From CAYXLI01 sp964464925 (lineage in GTDB: Bacteria > Acidobacteriota > Terriglobia > Bryobacterales > Bryobacteraceae), in assembly GCA_964464925.1 (NCBI GenBank), contig CAYXLI010000006.1, positions 195,604-259,603 on the forward strand: 64,000 bases of DNA, given 5' to 3'. The translations under genes were made by a program, and so were the position numbers. The notes under the pieces are model-generated. The model did no database searches and was not told the DNA's origin. It saw nothing but the letters and a program-made list of their open reading frames with translations. Of this stretch, positions 1-7,866 are shown one piece after another; position 1 is the stretch's first letter, and every line of letters begins with the position of its first letter.

Positions 1-106
1 AGAGCTTGTCATCCTGCACGTGCAGATGATCCAGCCGCACGTTCCGGCGTTTAATCAAATCGAGCACACTCGCGTATTTCTGTTTCAGTTGTTCCAAATC
101 AGCCAT
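1..106 (-). CDS. LysM/BON-like small protein, N-terminal fragment
   Basis: The window edge cuts this gene, and only about 35 residues are visible, starting MADLEQLKQKY and continuing with a helical segment and a short LHVQDDKL motif. A good AAGGAG ribosome site lies 8 bases before the ATG at 104-106. The pattern resembles acidobacterial small proteins that begin this way and carry a BON-like region followed by a C-terminal LysM peptidoglycan-binding domain. That domain would lie outside the window, so the family call comes from the N-terminus alone. Confidence 0.5.
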   Translation of the reverse strand, partial: MADLEQLKQKYASVLDLIKRRNVRLDHLHVQDDKL

Positions 107-207
107 GGTAGCTTCTCCTTTGCGTTATGTAGGGCGGTAATGTATGTGTGTCGCAGGGAAGATGCGGGAATCGGCCGGAAATCGCGGCTCATCACCGTTA
201 AGAGGGT

Positions 208-236
208 GAGAGGAACAGGAGCGGCCTGTCCCTCTC
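208..236 (-). terminator. Hairpin after the phosphodiesterase gene
   Basis: GAGAGGAACAGG (208-219) pairs with CCTGTCCCTCTC (225-236) in a 12-bp stem with one G-U pair. It lies 22 bases past the stop of the minus-strand phosphodiesterase. No T run follows, so it would be a weak or Rho-assisted terminator, or an mRNA 3'-end stabiliser. Confidence 0.4.
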
Positions 237-258
237 GCCCCGGAAGTTGGCGGATGTA

Positions 259-2139
259 TTAACGGCCAAGGTAGTTGACGGTAACCGAGCCCACAGACGA
301 CGCACCGGCACTGTTCGTGACGGTAACAACGAATGAATATTGGCCGGTGGAGGTGAACTGGACGCTCGGCGTGGAGGTGTTCGCGTTCACCAGAGCGGCC
401 GAACCGTTGAGGCTGGTCCAGCTATACGTCAAAGGCAGCCCGGCGGGATCCGTGGAAGCAGATGCATCGAGCATGATCTGCTTCTGCAGCGTGTCGGCAA
501 CCGGTTTGACGACGACATTCGGAGTGAGGGCGTTGCCAGGGTTGTCGAGTCCGAGTCCAGGCAGAACGGGAGTCCCTTCCTTTTGCACGGCCTGCAACAG
601 CTTGGGATTGATGCCGAGAGCCTTGAGGATGGTCGGCGAGACCTGGGTCGTGCGGACAGGAGTTGTGTTGACGGTCTGCGGGATGGAAGGAGCGGAGACG
701 AGCAGGATCACGTTCGTGTCTGGAACCGCGAATCCGCCGTGCTCAGAGATCTTCTTCTTCCCGCCGGTGTAGACGACACCGACGTTCGGCGTGACTACGA
801 TATCGGGCGAGCGCGAATCGGTAGAGGGATCGTCGAACATCAGCGAGAGATTGGATCCGTAAAGGATTTCGCCACCGCCGATCGTCGCGAGGTTCTGGCT
901 GAGTTTGGCGGCCGCAGCAGCGGTCTGGCTCTGATCGGTAAGCCAGATCAGGGACACATCGTCTTCCGCTGCATTGCCGATCAGCGCGTCACCTAGAACT
1001 GAACTTGGCGACTTCAGTGATGGGTTGTCCGCGGGGATGCGGACGAGGCTGGCAGGGTTGATGGGTGACTGGCCGTGTTTGGCGGAAATGATGATCAGTG
1101 TGGAGTTGTAGAGACCCTGCTTCTTGAGTTCAGCGACGAACTTGCCAATGGAGGTGTCCACGAACTGAATCTCGCTGAGCAGGCCGGGGCTCGGCGTGGC
1201 AGCAACATCGAGATATCCACCTGCCTGGCTCAAAGACTTTTCATTCAGTTTTTGTCCCACGCTGACAGCCTGGAAGTTCATGCCGAACAGAGCCGGGACC
1301 GGGGCAGAGACGGATCCGTCACTCTTTTTGCCATCAATCCAGTTCAGTACGGTCTGGACCTTGATGGAGTCGTAGCATTGGACGTTCTGAAAGCTGCTGG
1401 TCCAGGCGGAGAGGTCGGCGCCCGGATCGGGGATCTGCGCGCATCCGGAGATGGAGGGAAGAGGCACGACTTTGGAGTTGATTTCAGGGCTGGCAAGATC
1501 GGACACGCCCGAACCGCTGGGGCCGAGCACGTAATCGTAGGACGGGTGCTTGTCTGACCAGGCGGTGTAGCCGCCGCTGGCCTTCACTACTTCGAAAACG
1601 GTGTTGACGCGCAGATAGTCATGCGGATAGACCGGAACGCAGCCTCTCTTCGGGTCGCGAGGCAGGAGGGTGGGATTAATGCCGCCACCACCATCGAGTT
1701 TTGACGTGTCGTTGTCAATAGACTCATCGAACGCAACGACGGTGCCAATTGTTCCCGGGCAGAGTCCGGCACCCTGAGCGGCAGGTGGAGACAGAGAGCG
1801 GTCATAAGCCACGTCGTAATAGAAGCCGGTAGTCCGCGGAGAACCGCCGGTGATTAGGGCGGCGAGTCCGGGGAAGGAGTCCGAAGGCTTCGACGTCGAT
1901 GCCTGGGTGTAGGTCACGCCGGATTTCGCCAGTTGTGCCAGGGCCGGGCAGGTGGGTCCGGAGCCTGAGCCACCAACACCTTTTATGCAATTGGCCAGGT
2001 CGACCGCATGCATGCCATCGATGCTGATCAAAAGAACGCGCTGGATACCCTGAGTGGGCGTTTGCGCGGGCACGGCGGTCCCAATCGCGAGTGACAATAC
2101 GACGTGGCCCGCGACGCGCGCGAGGAGGTTTCTTCTCAT
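259..2139 (-). CDS. Exported type I phosphodiesterase/alkaline phosphatase-superfamily protein with PKD tail
   Basis: This 626-residue protein starts at MRRNLLARVAG, a basic N-terminus plus a hydrophobic stretch ending PAQ that looks like a signal peptide. An AAAGGA site lies upstream, so I prefer this start to a longer frame beginning 69 bases earlier. The LISIDGMH motif (about residue 40) gives the first metal Asp, and SDSFPGL holds the likely nucleophile position. ISAKHGQSP and EHGGF supply the second metal-site histidines of the alkaline phosphatase fold. The last ~90 residues form a PKD/Ig-like beta domain (DASASTDP, YSWTS, YSFVVTVTNSAG), which suggests surface or polysaccharide attachment. 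It probably hydrolyses phosphodiesters or phosphonates outside the cytoplasm, but the substrate cannot be read. It stands alone between two other minus-strand genes. Confidence 0.85.
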   Translation of the reverse strand: MRRNLLARVAGHVVLSLAIGTAVPAQTPTQGIQRVLLISIDGMHAVDLANCIKGVGGSGSGPTCPALAQLAKSGVTYTQASTSKPSDSFPGLAALITGGSPRTTGFYYDVAYDRSLSPPAAQGAGLCPGTIGTVVAFDESIDNDTSKLDGGGGINPTLLPRDPKRGCVPVYPHDYLRVNTVFEVVKASGGYTAWSDKHPSYDYVLGPSGSGVSDLASPEINSKVVPLPSISGCAQIPDPGADLSAWTSSFQNVQCYDSIKVQTVLNWIDGKKSDGSVSAPVPALFGMNFQAVSVGQKLNEKSLSQAGGYLDVAATPSPGLLSEIQFVDTSIGKFVAELKKQGLYNSTLIIISAKHGQSPINPASLVRIPADNPSLKSPSSVLGDALIGNAAEDDVSLIWLTDQSQTAAAAAKLSQNLATIGGGEILYGSNLSLMFDDPSTDSRSPDIVVTPNVGVVYTGGKKKISEHGGFAVPDTNVILLVSAPSIPQTVNTTPVRTTQVSPTILKALGINPKLLQAVQKEGTPVLPGLGLDNPGNALTPNVVVKPVADTLQKQIMLDASASTDPAGLPLTYSWTSLNGSAALVNANTSTPSVQFTSTGQYSFVVTVTNSAGASSVGSVTVNYLGR

Positions 2140-2268
2140 TGTTCTGTTTTTTCCTTTCGACGGAGTGGAACGCGAAAAGCTCCTCAGGGTACCAGCCGAA
2201 TCTTTCATTCGAACGACAATGGCACGACGAATGGATTAAGCGAGGAGGCTACGGCCTGTTGGGGACAT

Positions 2269-2400
2269 GTCCTTGAACAAGACGTTTTCAACTCGGTGAT
2301 CCGGACAAACCCCGGGACCGATCCGACCAATGGTCTCCAACTTTGGGATGTGACGCTGAGCGAGAGGAACGTTCAACTTGGTTTTAAGGTGAACTTCTAG
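2269..2400 (+). pseudogene. C-terminal remnant of an Oar-type TonB-dependent receptor
   Basis: An open plus-strand stretch ends in RNVQLGFKVNF and a stop at 2400. This is the aromatic-terminated last beta strand seen in TonB receptors, and the two intact receptors here end RAVQLGLRLLF and RRAILSVRYTF. A perfect intrinsic terminator follows 21 bases later in the same orientation. Upstream the frame runs into the antisense 5' end of the phosphodiesterase and has no receptor-like sequence. I read it as the end of a deleted receptor gene. The left limit is approximate. Confidence 0.5.
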
Positions 2401-2421
2401 GACTCCGGGCTGTTCTGAACA

Positions 2422-2452
2422 GGGCCGCGATCGATCGCGGCCCTTTCTTTTC
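2422..2452 (+). terminator. Intrinsic terminator
   Basis: The perfect 11-bp palindrome GGGCCGCGATC/GATCGCGGCCC (2422-2443) is followed by TTTCTTTTCT. The T run fits plus-strand transcription, ending the decayed receptor gene. The hairpin also sits just past the stop of the convergent aldolase gene. Confidence 0.8.
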
Positions 2453-3294
2453 TAGTGCTCCGCACCTTCTGTGGGCGCAATTCCCTTCTTCTGGCCCGAG
2501 TTTGCCGGGTTCCCCAATTCCGCTTTGATTCCGTTCTTCAGCAGCACCAGTTCCCCCGGGGCTTGGAAGAAGCTATAACCGTCCCGATTCCGCCAGGCGA
2601 GTGGACCACCGAGCTTCTTGCCTGCCTTGAGTGTTGCATCGTGAATGCGCGTGACCAGCGCCTCGTATCCGGGTTCACCCTGCTTCATCCCGGAGAAACT
2701 GCCGAGGTCCGTACTGGCGGCAAAGATCACATCTACGCCCGGAATATCCGCCATCTGGCTGGCCAGTTCGACGCCCGCGGGCGACTCGATCATGGCTACG
2801 ATCATGATGTTGTCGTTCGCGATCTGGCGATAGTCAGGACCCCAGAGCGCGCCATATTGTCCGTTGCCCTGGCTGCGCTTGCCGACGGGAGGATACTTTG
2901 CAAACTTGATCGCGTTTCGAACCTTCTGCAGATCCTCCACCATCGGAATAATGATGCCGGCCGCGCCCATATCGACGGCTTTCTGAATGTCGCCCTCGGT
3001 CGCGTCGGGGACGCGGATGAACGGCATTGCCGGCGCACCCTTACAGGCCATGATCATGTGTGCCACATCCTGAAACGTCATGGGGCTGTGCTGCATTTCG
3101 ATCCAGAGGTAATCGAAGCCGGAGTTCGCCATGGCGCAGTAGGTGTCCGGGTCGGGGATGAGGATACTGCCGCCGATGACCTGTTTGCCGGCGGCCAGCT
3201 TCTGCTTGACCGTATTAAAGATTCGCGGTTGCGTTTGCGCGAAGGCGGCCGGCAGCAAGGCGACGGCCAGAACAGCGAGTGCGGAACGTCTCAT
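2452..3294 (-). CDS. Exported HpcH/HpaI aldolase-family protein
   Basis: This 280-residue protein has a signal peptide (MRRSALAVLAVALLPAAFA) and a strong AGGAGG site 9 bases before the ATG. The mature part has the HpcH/HpaI TIM-barrel landmarks: LWIEMQHSP (metal/acid region), GIIIPMVED, MIESPAGVEL with the metal Glu, and IPGVDVIFAASTDLG with the metal Asp. The family cleaves 4-hydroxy-2-oxo acids to pyruvate and an aldehyde in the cytoplasm. An exported version is unusual, so the true substrate may be periplasmic. The C-terminus carries an extra polar tail (NPANSGQKKGIAPTEG). No partner genes adjoin it. Confidence 0.8.
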   Translation of the reverse strand: MRRSALAVLAVALLPAAFAQTQPRIFNTVKQKLAAGKQVIGGSILIPDPDTYCAMANSGFDYLWIEMQHSPMTFQDVAHMIMACKGAPAMPFIRVPDATEGDIQKAVDMGAAGIIIPMVEDLQKVRNAIKFAKYPPVGKRSQGNGQYGALWGPDYRQIANDNIMIVAMIESPAGVELASQMADIPGVDVIFAASTDLGSFSGMKQGEPGYEALVTRIHDATLKAGKKLGGPLAWRNRDGYSFFQAPGELVLLKNGIKAELGNPANSGQKKGIAPTEGAEH

Positions 3295-3637
3295 GATCCT
3301 ATTCCTCCTGATGAAAAGGTCAGGAATGATTCTATGCGATCGTTACAAAGTTTTCACAAGGGACGCACAACTTTCTTAGCGAAGTGGCACATGCTTGGAT
3401 TCAGACACTCGCGCCTGCGCCAGTTCGGACAGGCCCGTTCCTGCGGCCGCAGGAGAAGCAGGGCGGGAATCCCGTGTACTCCCGCCCTGAGTAAACGCCT
3501 TGATGAGTAATTTTCCCTCAGTACACCTAGACGCTTCGCGGAATTTATAAGTCTATCACCTTATTTTTAAGAGCTTTTTCGTAACGGACTAGACAAATAC
3601 GCGAGCGAAATGATCTAATTTTTACCGGGAGGGCAAT
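3295..3637. other. Intergenic region with one inverted repeat
   Basis: This 343-base AT-richer stretch lies between the divergent aldolase and sigma-like genes and should hold both promoters. AGGGCGGGA (3460-3468) and TCCCGCCCT (3480-3488) form a 9-bp stem with an 11-base loop and no T run. The 3541-3580 segment is the most AT-rich part and the likeliest promoter area for the plus-strand gene. I see no further gene. Confidence 0.5.
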
Positions 3638-4156
3638 ATTTACCCGATACCACTCGAGGAATATGCTTCGCCTGCACTGGGTTCGTGGACGGCGTTGGTT
3701 TCCGGTCTGCAGACCGGCGACGCGCTATCGGTACTCCAGTTTCACCACTTTATTGTGCCGGGTATTGAATGGCTCCTGCGCCGTCGTGGAGCGCTTCACC
3801 CGGGCCGCTTGGCCCGGCATTTGTGCCACGAAATGGTGCTTGAAATCCAGGCGAGAAAACTCAATAGCTTCGAAGAAATTGCGGTTGGCCTTCGCCGTTC
3901 CATCCACTTGGCAGGTCGAATCGAACCGGAAAACAGCCCGCCCGCGCCACGCGATCTCGGTGCCTGTAATTCGCGGGAATCGGAAGTTGCCATCCGGCGC
4001 TTCGCATTGCAGCAAAGCCCGGCCGAGATTTGCGATGCGATGTGCATTTCCATGCACGAGTACAAGAGTTTGAAAGTTACGGCGCGCGAAATATTCCGCT
4101 CTTCGCTGACGAAGAATGAAGCCGCAGGAGGAAATGATGCATTGGTGCATGCGTGA
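3638..4156 (+). CDS. Small sigma-70-like regulatory protein, apparent ATT start
   Basis: This reading frame encodes about 172 residues. An N-terminal helical part (SVLQFHHFIVPGIEWLLRRRG, about residues 33-53) resembles sigma region 2 of acidobacterial ECF-like factors. A C-terminal helix-turn-helix-like part (LQQSPAEICDAMCIS, then KVTAREIF) resembles their region 4. The frame is open back to 3614 with no ATG, GTG or TTG before the conserved-looking IYPIPLEEY start. An ATT sits 5 bases after GGGAGG. Alternatives are a TTG at 3695, which would cut off this conserved start, or a gene whose start codon was lost. Function as a transcription factor is inferred from pattern only. Confidence 0.5.
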   Translation: MYPIPLEEYASPALGSWTALVSGLQTGDALSVLQFHHFIVPGIEWLLRRRGALHPGRLARHLCHEMVLEIQARKLNSFEEIAVGLRRSIHLAGRIEPENSPPAPRDLGACNSRESEVAIRRFALQQSPAEICDAMCISMHEYKSLKVTAREIFRSSLTKNEAAGGNDALVHA

Positions 4157-4208
4157 TGAAAATTTCGTGAGGAAACTCATCTCCACATGAAAGAGCAGCG
4201 CACAAGAT

Positions 4209-5411
4209 TCATAAAACAAGTTCACCGATCCTGGTCTGGAAATTCGTAAGCAGTTCGTACCCTTCGTGGGTGACCGCCACCATGTCGCAGTGCCGCATGC
4301 CGCGATCTTCCAGGTAAATGCCAGGCTCTACATTGAACACCATACCGGGTTCGAGCACGTCTTCGGATTTCGGATGCAATCGCGGTGGAGCGCTGTGGCT
4401 AATGGCCGCGAAACCGACCCCATGGCCCGTCGCATGCTTGAACGCCGGCCCGTATCCGCGTTCCGTAAGTACGTTGTGGGCGGCTCGATCTATGTCCGCG
4501 GCCTTCGCTCCGGGATGGATTGCACCGAACGCGGCATCGCGTGCCGCGAAGACGGCTTCGTACATTTTCTGCGATGTGGCATCGGGTGTTCCCATGCTGA
4601 ACGTGCGAGTGATATCCGTCCAGTAGCCATCCGCGTACGAGTTGCAGTGGATGAGGACTAAATCGCCTTTTTCTAATGCGCGCGTTCTGGACCTGGCGAA
4701 GACTCCGTAAGCTCTCGCAGCGTTCGGGCCGGACATGCACCATACGAACCCATCGTTCCTTTCCACGCGGCTGCCGCCGTTTGGGCAAGCGCTCAACGGA
4801 ACGCGGAACATGGCTGCGATTTCGCACTCCTTAAATCCGCTGCGGAGATGCTGCGCTCCTTCTTTGAACGCACGCTCTGCAATTCCGCACGCGGTACGGA
4901 TGTGTGCGATTTCTGCCGGCGTGTGGATGGCCCGCAATCTCTCAAGCAGATCATCTGCCACGCGCACCTCCGCCTTGGGAAAGCGCGCTACGACAGCACC
5001 ACGCAACGCCGGGCCGAAAAGATGCATGCCCGCGTAAGAGGCCGGCTCGAATGTCTCGCCACTCTCGAAGCCAACCCTACGGGGTTCGGCGGGCAGCAGG
5101 TTGAATACTTTTGGCAACGATGTTTCCACGTCACCGATCTCACTGGAGAGGGAATCGAGGGAACCAGTCTGGTACGTGATTACTTCGTCGGCAAAGCTCT
5201 TTTCGGCAAGATCATTCTCATCCTCCGGCACAAGCAGCACCAGACTCGTTCGCGTCACAAATGCGATGGACGTGCCGACTACCGGCCAATAACCCGACAG
5301 CATGAGGACGTTGGCGGGCTGCGCGCACACCAACATGTCCACAGCGGCACTCTCCAGAAACTGCTGTACGAGACGGTCCCGCCTGGTTTCCAGTAGTTTA
5401 TCGGCGATCAC
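4209..5411 (-). CDS. M24-family (aminopeptidase P/creatinase-like) hydrolase with altered metal ligands
   Basis: This 400-residue protein begins at a GTG with GGGAGG 8 bases upstream. It has the creatinase N-terminal domain (residues ~12-150) and the pita-bread fold after it. HATGHGVGF (326-334) and EPGIYLE (362-368) are the typical M24 motifs. The first metal Asp of a dimetal M24 enzyme is a His here (LIHCNSYADGYWTD, His255 before Asp266), and the terminal Glu is replaced by Cys (MRHCDMV, Cys375). It therefore may use one metal or none, as creatinase does, and should not be called a standard Xaa-Pro peptidase with confidence. It is divergent from the TPP enzyme next door. Confidence 0.75.
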   Translation of the reverse strand: MIADKLLETRRDRLVQQFLESAAVDMLVCAQPANVLMLSGYWPVVGTSIAFVTRTSLVLLVPEDENDLAEKSFADEVITYQTGSLDSLSSEIGDVETSLPKVFNLLPAEPRRVGFESGETFEPASYAGMHLFGPALRGAVVARFPKAEVRVADDLLERLRAIHTPAEIAHIRTACGIAERAFKEGAQHLRSGFKECEIAAMFRVPLSACPNGGSRVERNDGFVWCMSGPNAARAYGVFARSRTRALEKGDLVLIHCNSYADGYWTDITRTFSMGTPDATSQKMYEAVFAARDAAFGAIHPGAKAADIDRAAHNVLTERGYGPAFKHATGHGVGFAAISHSAPPRLHPKSEDVLEPGMVFNVEPGIYLEDRGMRHCDMVAVTHEGYELLTNFQTRIGELVL

Positions 5412-5569
5412 GTTAAGGTCCTCCCTACTCCGGGGCTGTTGCCGCTACTTCGTAACATCCCGCTCTTCCGGCTGTGTCTAGCTAATAGATGGACTACCCA
5501 AGAGAAACCGCTGTTTCAGACTCAACGCGGTAACGAAATCCGGAAGACACCGGCAACGGAGAAGAGCGA

Positions 5570-7324
5570 ATGGCAAAAACCGCTGCAGAGATCCTGGTCG
5601 AAACAATCCACGACTGGGGCGTAGAAGTGATCTTCGGGATCCCCGGAGACGGCATCAACGGCATCATGGAGGCATTGCGGGTGCATAAGGACAAGATCCG
5701 CTTTATTCAAGTGCGCCATGAAGAGTCGGCGGCCTTCATGGCCTGTGCCTACGCGAAATACACGGGCAAACTGGGAGTATGCCTGGCCACTTCCGGGCCG
5801 GGCGGCATCCACCTGCTGAACGGATTGTACGATGCAAAGCTCGATAAAAAACCGGTTCTCGCCATCACCGGACTGCATTTCCATGATCTGATCGGCACGC
5901 AGGCGCAGCAGGATGTGGAACTCGACAAGCTCTTCATGGATGTGTCGGTTTTCAACCAGCGCATCATGAGCCCCACTCACGTGGAGCCGATCGCTGACCT
6001 GGCCTGCCGGACAGCGCTCTCCTATCGCGGAGTTGCGCACCTCACCATACCGACCGATGTGCAGGAACTCACTACCGGCAACGACGAGCGTTCCAAGAGG
6101 AACCGCCCTCACCACACGTCCGACGCGTTCTCACGCAGCGCCCAGCTACCTTCACAAATCGACCTGCAGCGCGCGGCCGAAATTCTGAACAATGGGAAAA
6201 AGATTGCCATTTTGGCCGGACAGGGTGCGCTCGGCGCGGGCGATGCGCTTGAGGAAACTGCCGACAAATTGGGCGCCCCCATCATCAAGGCTCTGCTCGG
6301 CAAGGCTGTTGTGGCGGACGATAGTCCATTCACCACCGGCGGGATTGGGCTGCTCGGGACCAAACCGTCTCAAGAAGCTCTGGAGGAGTGCGACACGCTC
6401 CTGATCGTGGGCAGTTCGTTCCCGTATATCGAGTTCATGCCGCAACCTGGGCAGGCGCGCGGCATACAGATTGAACTCGATCCCATGCGGATCGGCCTGC
6501 GTTACCCGATAGAAGTCGGCCTCGTGGGTGACAGTTTCAGCACATTAAAAGCACTGCTGCCTCTGCTGCGCGTGAACCACAACAGGGCATTCCTGGAGAA
6601 GGCGCAGCGAGGCATGAAGGACTGGTGGCAAGTTATGGATGCGCAGGCCGCCCGGACGGATCTGCCGATGAAACCGCAGGTGGTCGCTGCGGAGTTGAGC
6701 AAGCGGCTCTCCGACACAGCCATCGTCTCTTCCGATTCCGGCACGAACACGACTTGGTGGGCCCGTCACATCCGAGCGAAGCGCGGTCAGATGCACTCCT
6801 GCTCCGGAACATTGGCGTCGATGGCCCCGGGGCTCCCCTATGCGATTGCAGCCCAGATAGCCTATCCGGGCCGCGAGTGTATTGCGTTCGTGGGAGATGG
6901 CGGCCTATCCATGCTGATGGCCGAGTTTGCGACTGCTGTGAAGTACTCCCTGCCGATCAAAGTAGTGGTTATCAAGAACAACACGCTTGGCCAGATCAAA
7001 TGGGAGCAAATGGTATTCCTGGGCAATCCGGAGTATGGCTGCGAGTTGCAGCCGATCGACTTCGTCAAGGTTGCCGAAGCCTGCGGAGGCCGCGGATTCC
7101 GGATCGAGGACCCCAAGAATTGCGGAGCCATTCTGGATGAAGCACTCAGTCACCAAGGTCCGGTCATAATTGAGGCTCTCGTCGATCCATACGAGCCGCC
7201 GATGCCTCCGAAGGTGACAGTGGAGCAAGCCGGACACTTCGCGGAGTCGCTCGCGCGGGGCGAACCGAATCGAAGCAAAATCGCCCTAACGGTCTTAGAG
7301 GATAAGGTCAAAGAGATGGTGTAA
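5570..7324 (+). CDS. Thiamine-pyrophosphate enzyme, pyruvate oxidase/dehydrogenase (quinone)-like
   Basis: This 584-residue protein has the three-domain architecture of the acetolactate synthase/pyruvate oxidase family. The N-terminal Pyr domain carries the cofactor-activating Glu in RHEESAAFMA (Glu51). The central domain (about 195-330) is of the transhydrogenase-fold type. The C-terminal PP domain has GDGGLSMLMAE through NNTLGQIKWEQ (about 442-475), the GDG-NN thiamine-binding signature. GYGCELQPIDFVKVAEACGG resembles PoxB/YdaP-like enzymes more than IlvB. It probably oxidatively decarboxylates pyruvate at the membrane or in the cytosol, although the acceptor is uncertain. A 12-bp hairpin follows the gene. 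Confidence 0.8.
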   Translation: MAKTAAEILVETIHDWGVEVIFGIPGDGINGIMEALRVHKDKIRFIQVRHEESAAFMACAYAKYTGKLGVCLATSGPGGIHLLNGLYDAKLDKKPVLAITGLHFHDLIGTQAQQDVELDKLFMDVSVFNQRIMSPTHVEPIADLACRTALSYRGVAHLTIPTDVQELTTGNDERSKRNRPHHTSDAFSRSAQLPSQIDLQRAAEILNNGKKIAILAGQGALGAGDALEETADKLGAPIIKALLGKAVVADDSPFTTGGIGLLGTKPSQEALEECDTLLIVGSSFPYIEFMPQPGQARGIQIELDPMRIGLRYPIEVGLVGDSFSTLKALLPLLRVNHNRAFLEKAQRGMKDWWQVMDAQAARTDLPMKPQVVAAELSKRLSDTAIVSSDSGTNTTWWARHIRAKRGQMHSCSGTLASMAPGLPYAIAAQIAYPGRECIAFVGDGGLSMLMAEFATAVKYSLPIKVVVIKNNTLGQIKWEQMVFLGNPEYGCELQPIDFVKVAEACGGRGFRIEDPKNCGAILDEALSHQGPVIIEALVDPYEPPMPPKVTVEQAGHFAESLARGEPNRSKIALTVLEDKVKEMV

Positions 7325-7792
7325 CGCCGGAGACGGTGCGACATTCTGGGCTCTTGCTCTCCCCTTCGCAAGAGCCCAGACGGGCAGAATCGTCCGCTGA
7401 AACAGAAAACGCGGTACCAGGTGTCCCCTCAAAAATATATGCGGCAATGAGGTGTTGAATTTCTGGGCATTTCGGTTCTCGCCGTTCGCCGTCAACTCCG
7501 GTTCGCCCATGCCTGGCTGCAACGCGGCCGCTAGCCCTGTTACTCGCTTAAGTGCGTCCTGCTCACACTGACGCAGTCACTGCACATTCACAGGTGAGCA
7601 AAATAATTGGCAAGTCTCTTTATTTCAGTTAGTTGAACGGTCTGATCCATCCTTCTTACGGCTCCCCTATGTTCGTTTTCCGCCTCTTGCGTGCTACTCC
7701 TCGGAATAGGTAAGCGGCTGCCGCTCACGGCGATGGAGAAACAAAATGGGGAGTTGCGCGGCGTCACACCAGCGTAGGAGGCTGTACATAAA
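7325..7792. other. Long intergenic region with hairpin
   Basis: The stretch before clpB starts with a perfect 12-bp stem, CTGGGCTCTTGC (7346-7357) with GCAAGAGCCCAG (7368-7379), and no T run. This hairpin probably ends the TPP-enzyme transcript. I find no convincing gene in the rest, whose short frames lack ribosome sites and coding bias. Confidence 0.5.
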
Positions 7793-7813
7793 CTTGATAG
7801 TGATGTACTCAGA
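7793..7813 (+). promoter_or_regulatory. HAIR-like HspR operator upstream of clpB
   Basis: CTTGATA-N7-ACTCAGA matches 10 of 14 positions of the HAIR consensus CTTGAGT-N7-ACTCAAG, with the exact 7-base spacing. It lies 53 bases before the clpB ATG and covers a possible -35 (TTGATA, 7794-7799) ahead of an AT-rich -10 region near 7815-7825. HspR with DnaK represses clpB and lon in actinobacteria by such sites. The hspR gene is not in this window. Confidence 0.55.
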
Positions 7814-7866
7814 TTACTTTACATTCTGCAACTAACTTGTTATCCTGATCATCGGAGTTACTAGAT

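Noticed and set aside
3725..4225. A 166-codon minus-strand frame across the sigma-like gene
   Set aside because: It is antisense to a frame with sigma-like motifs and has none itself.
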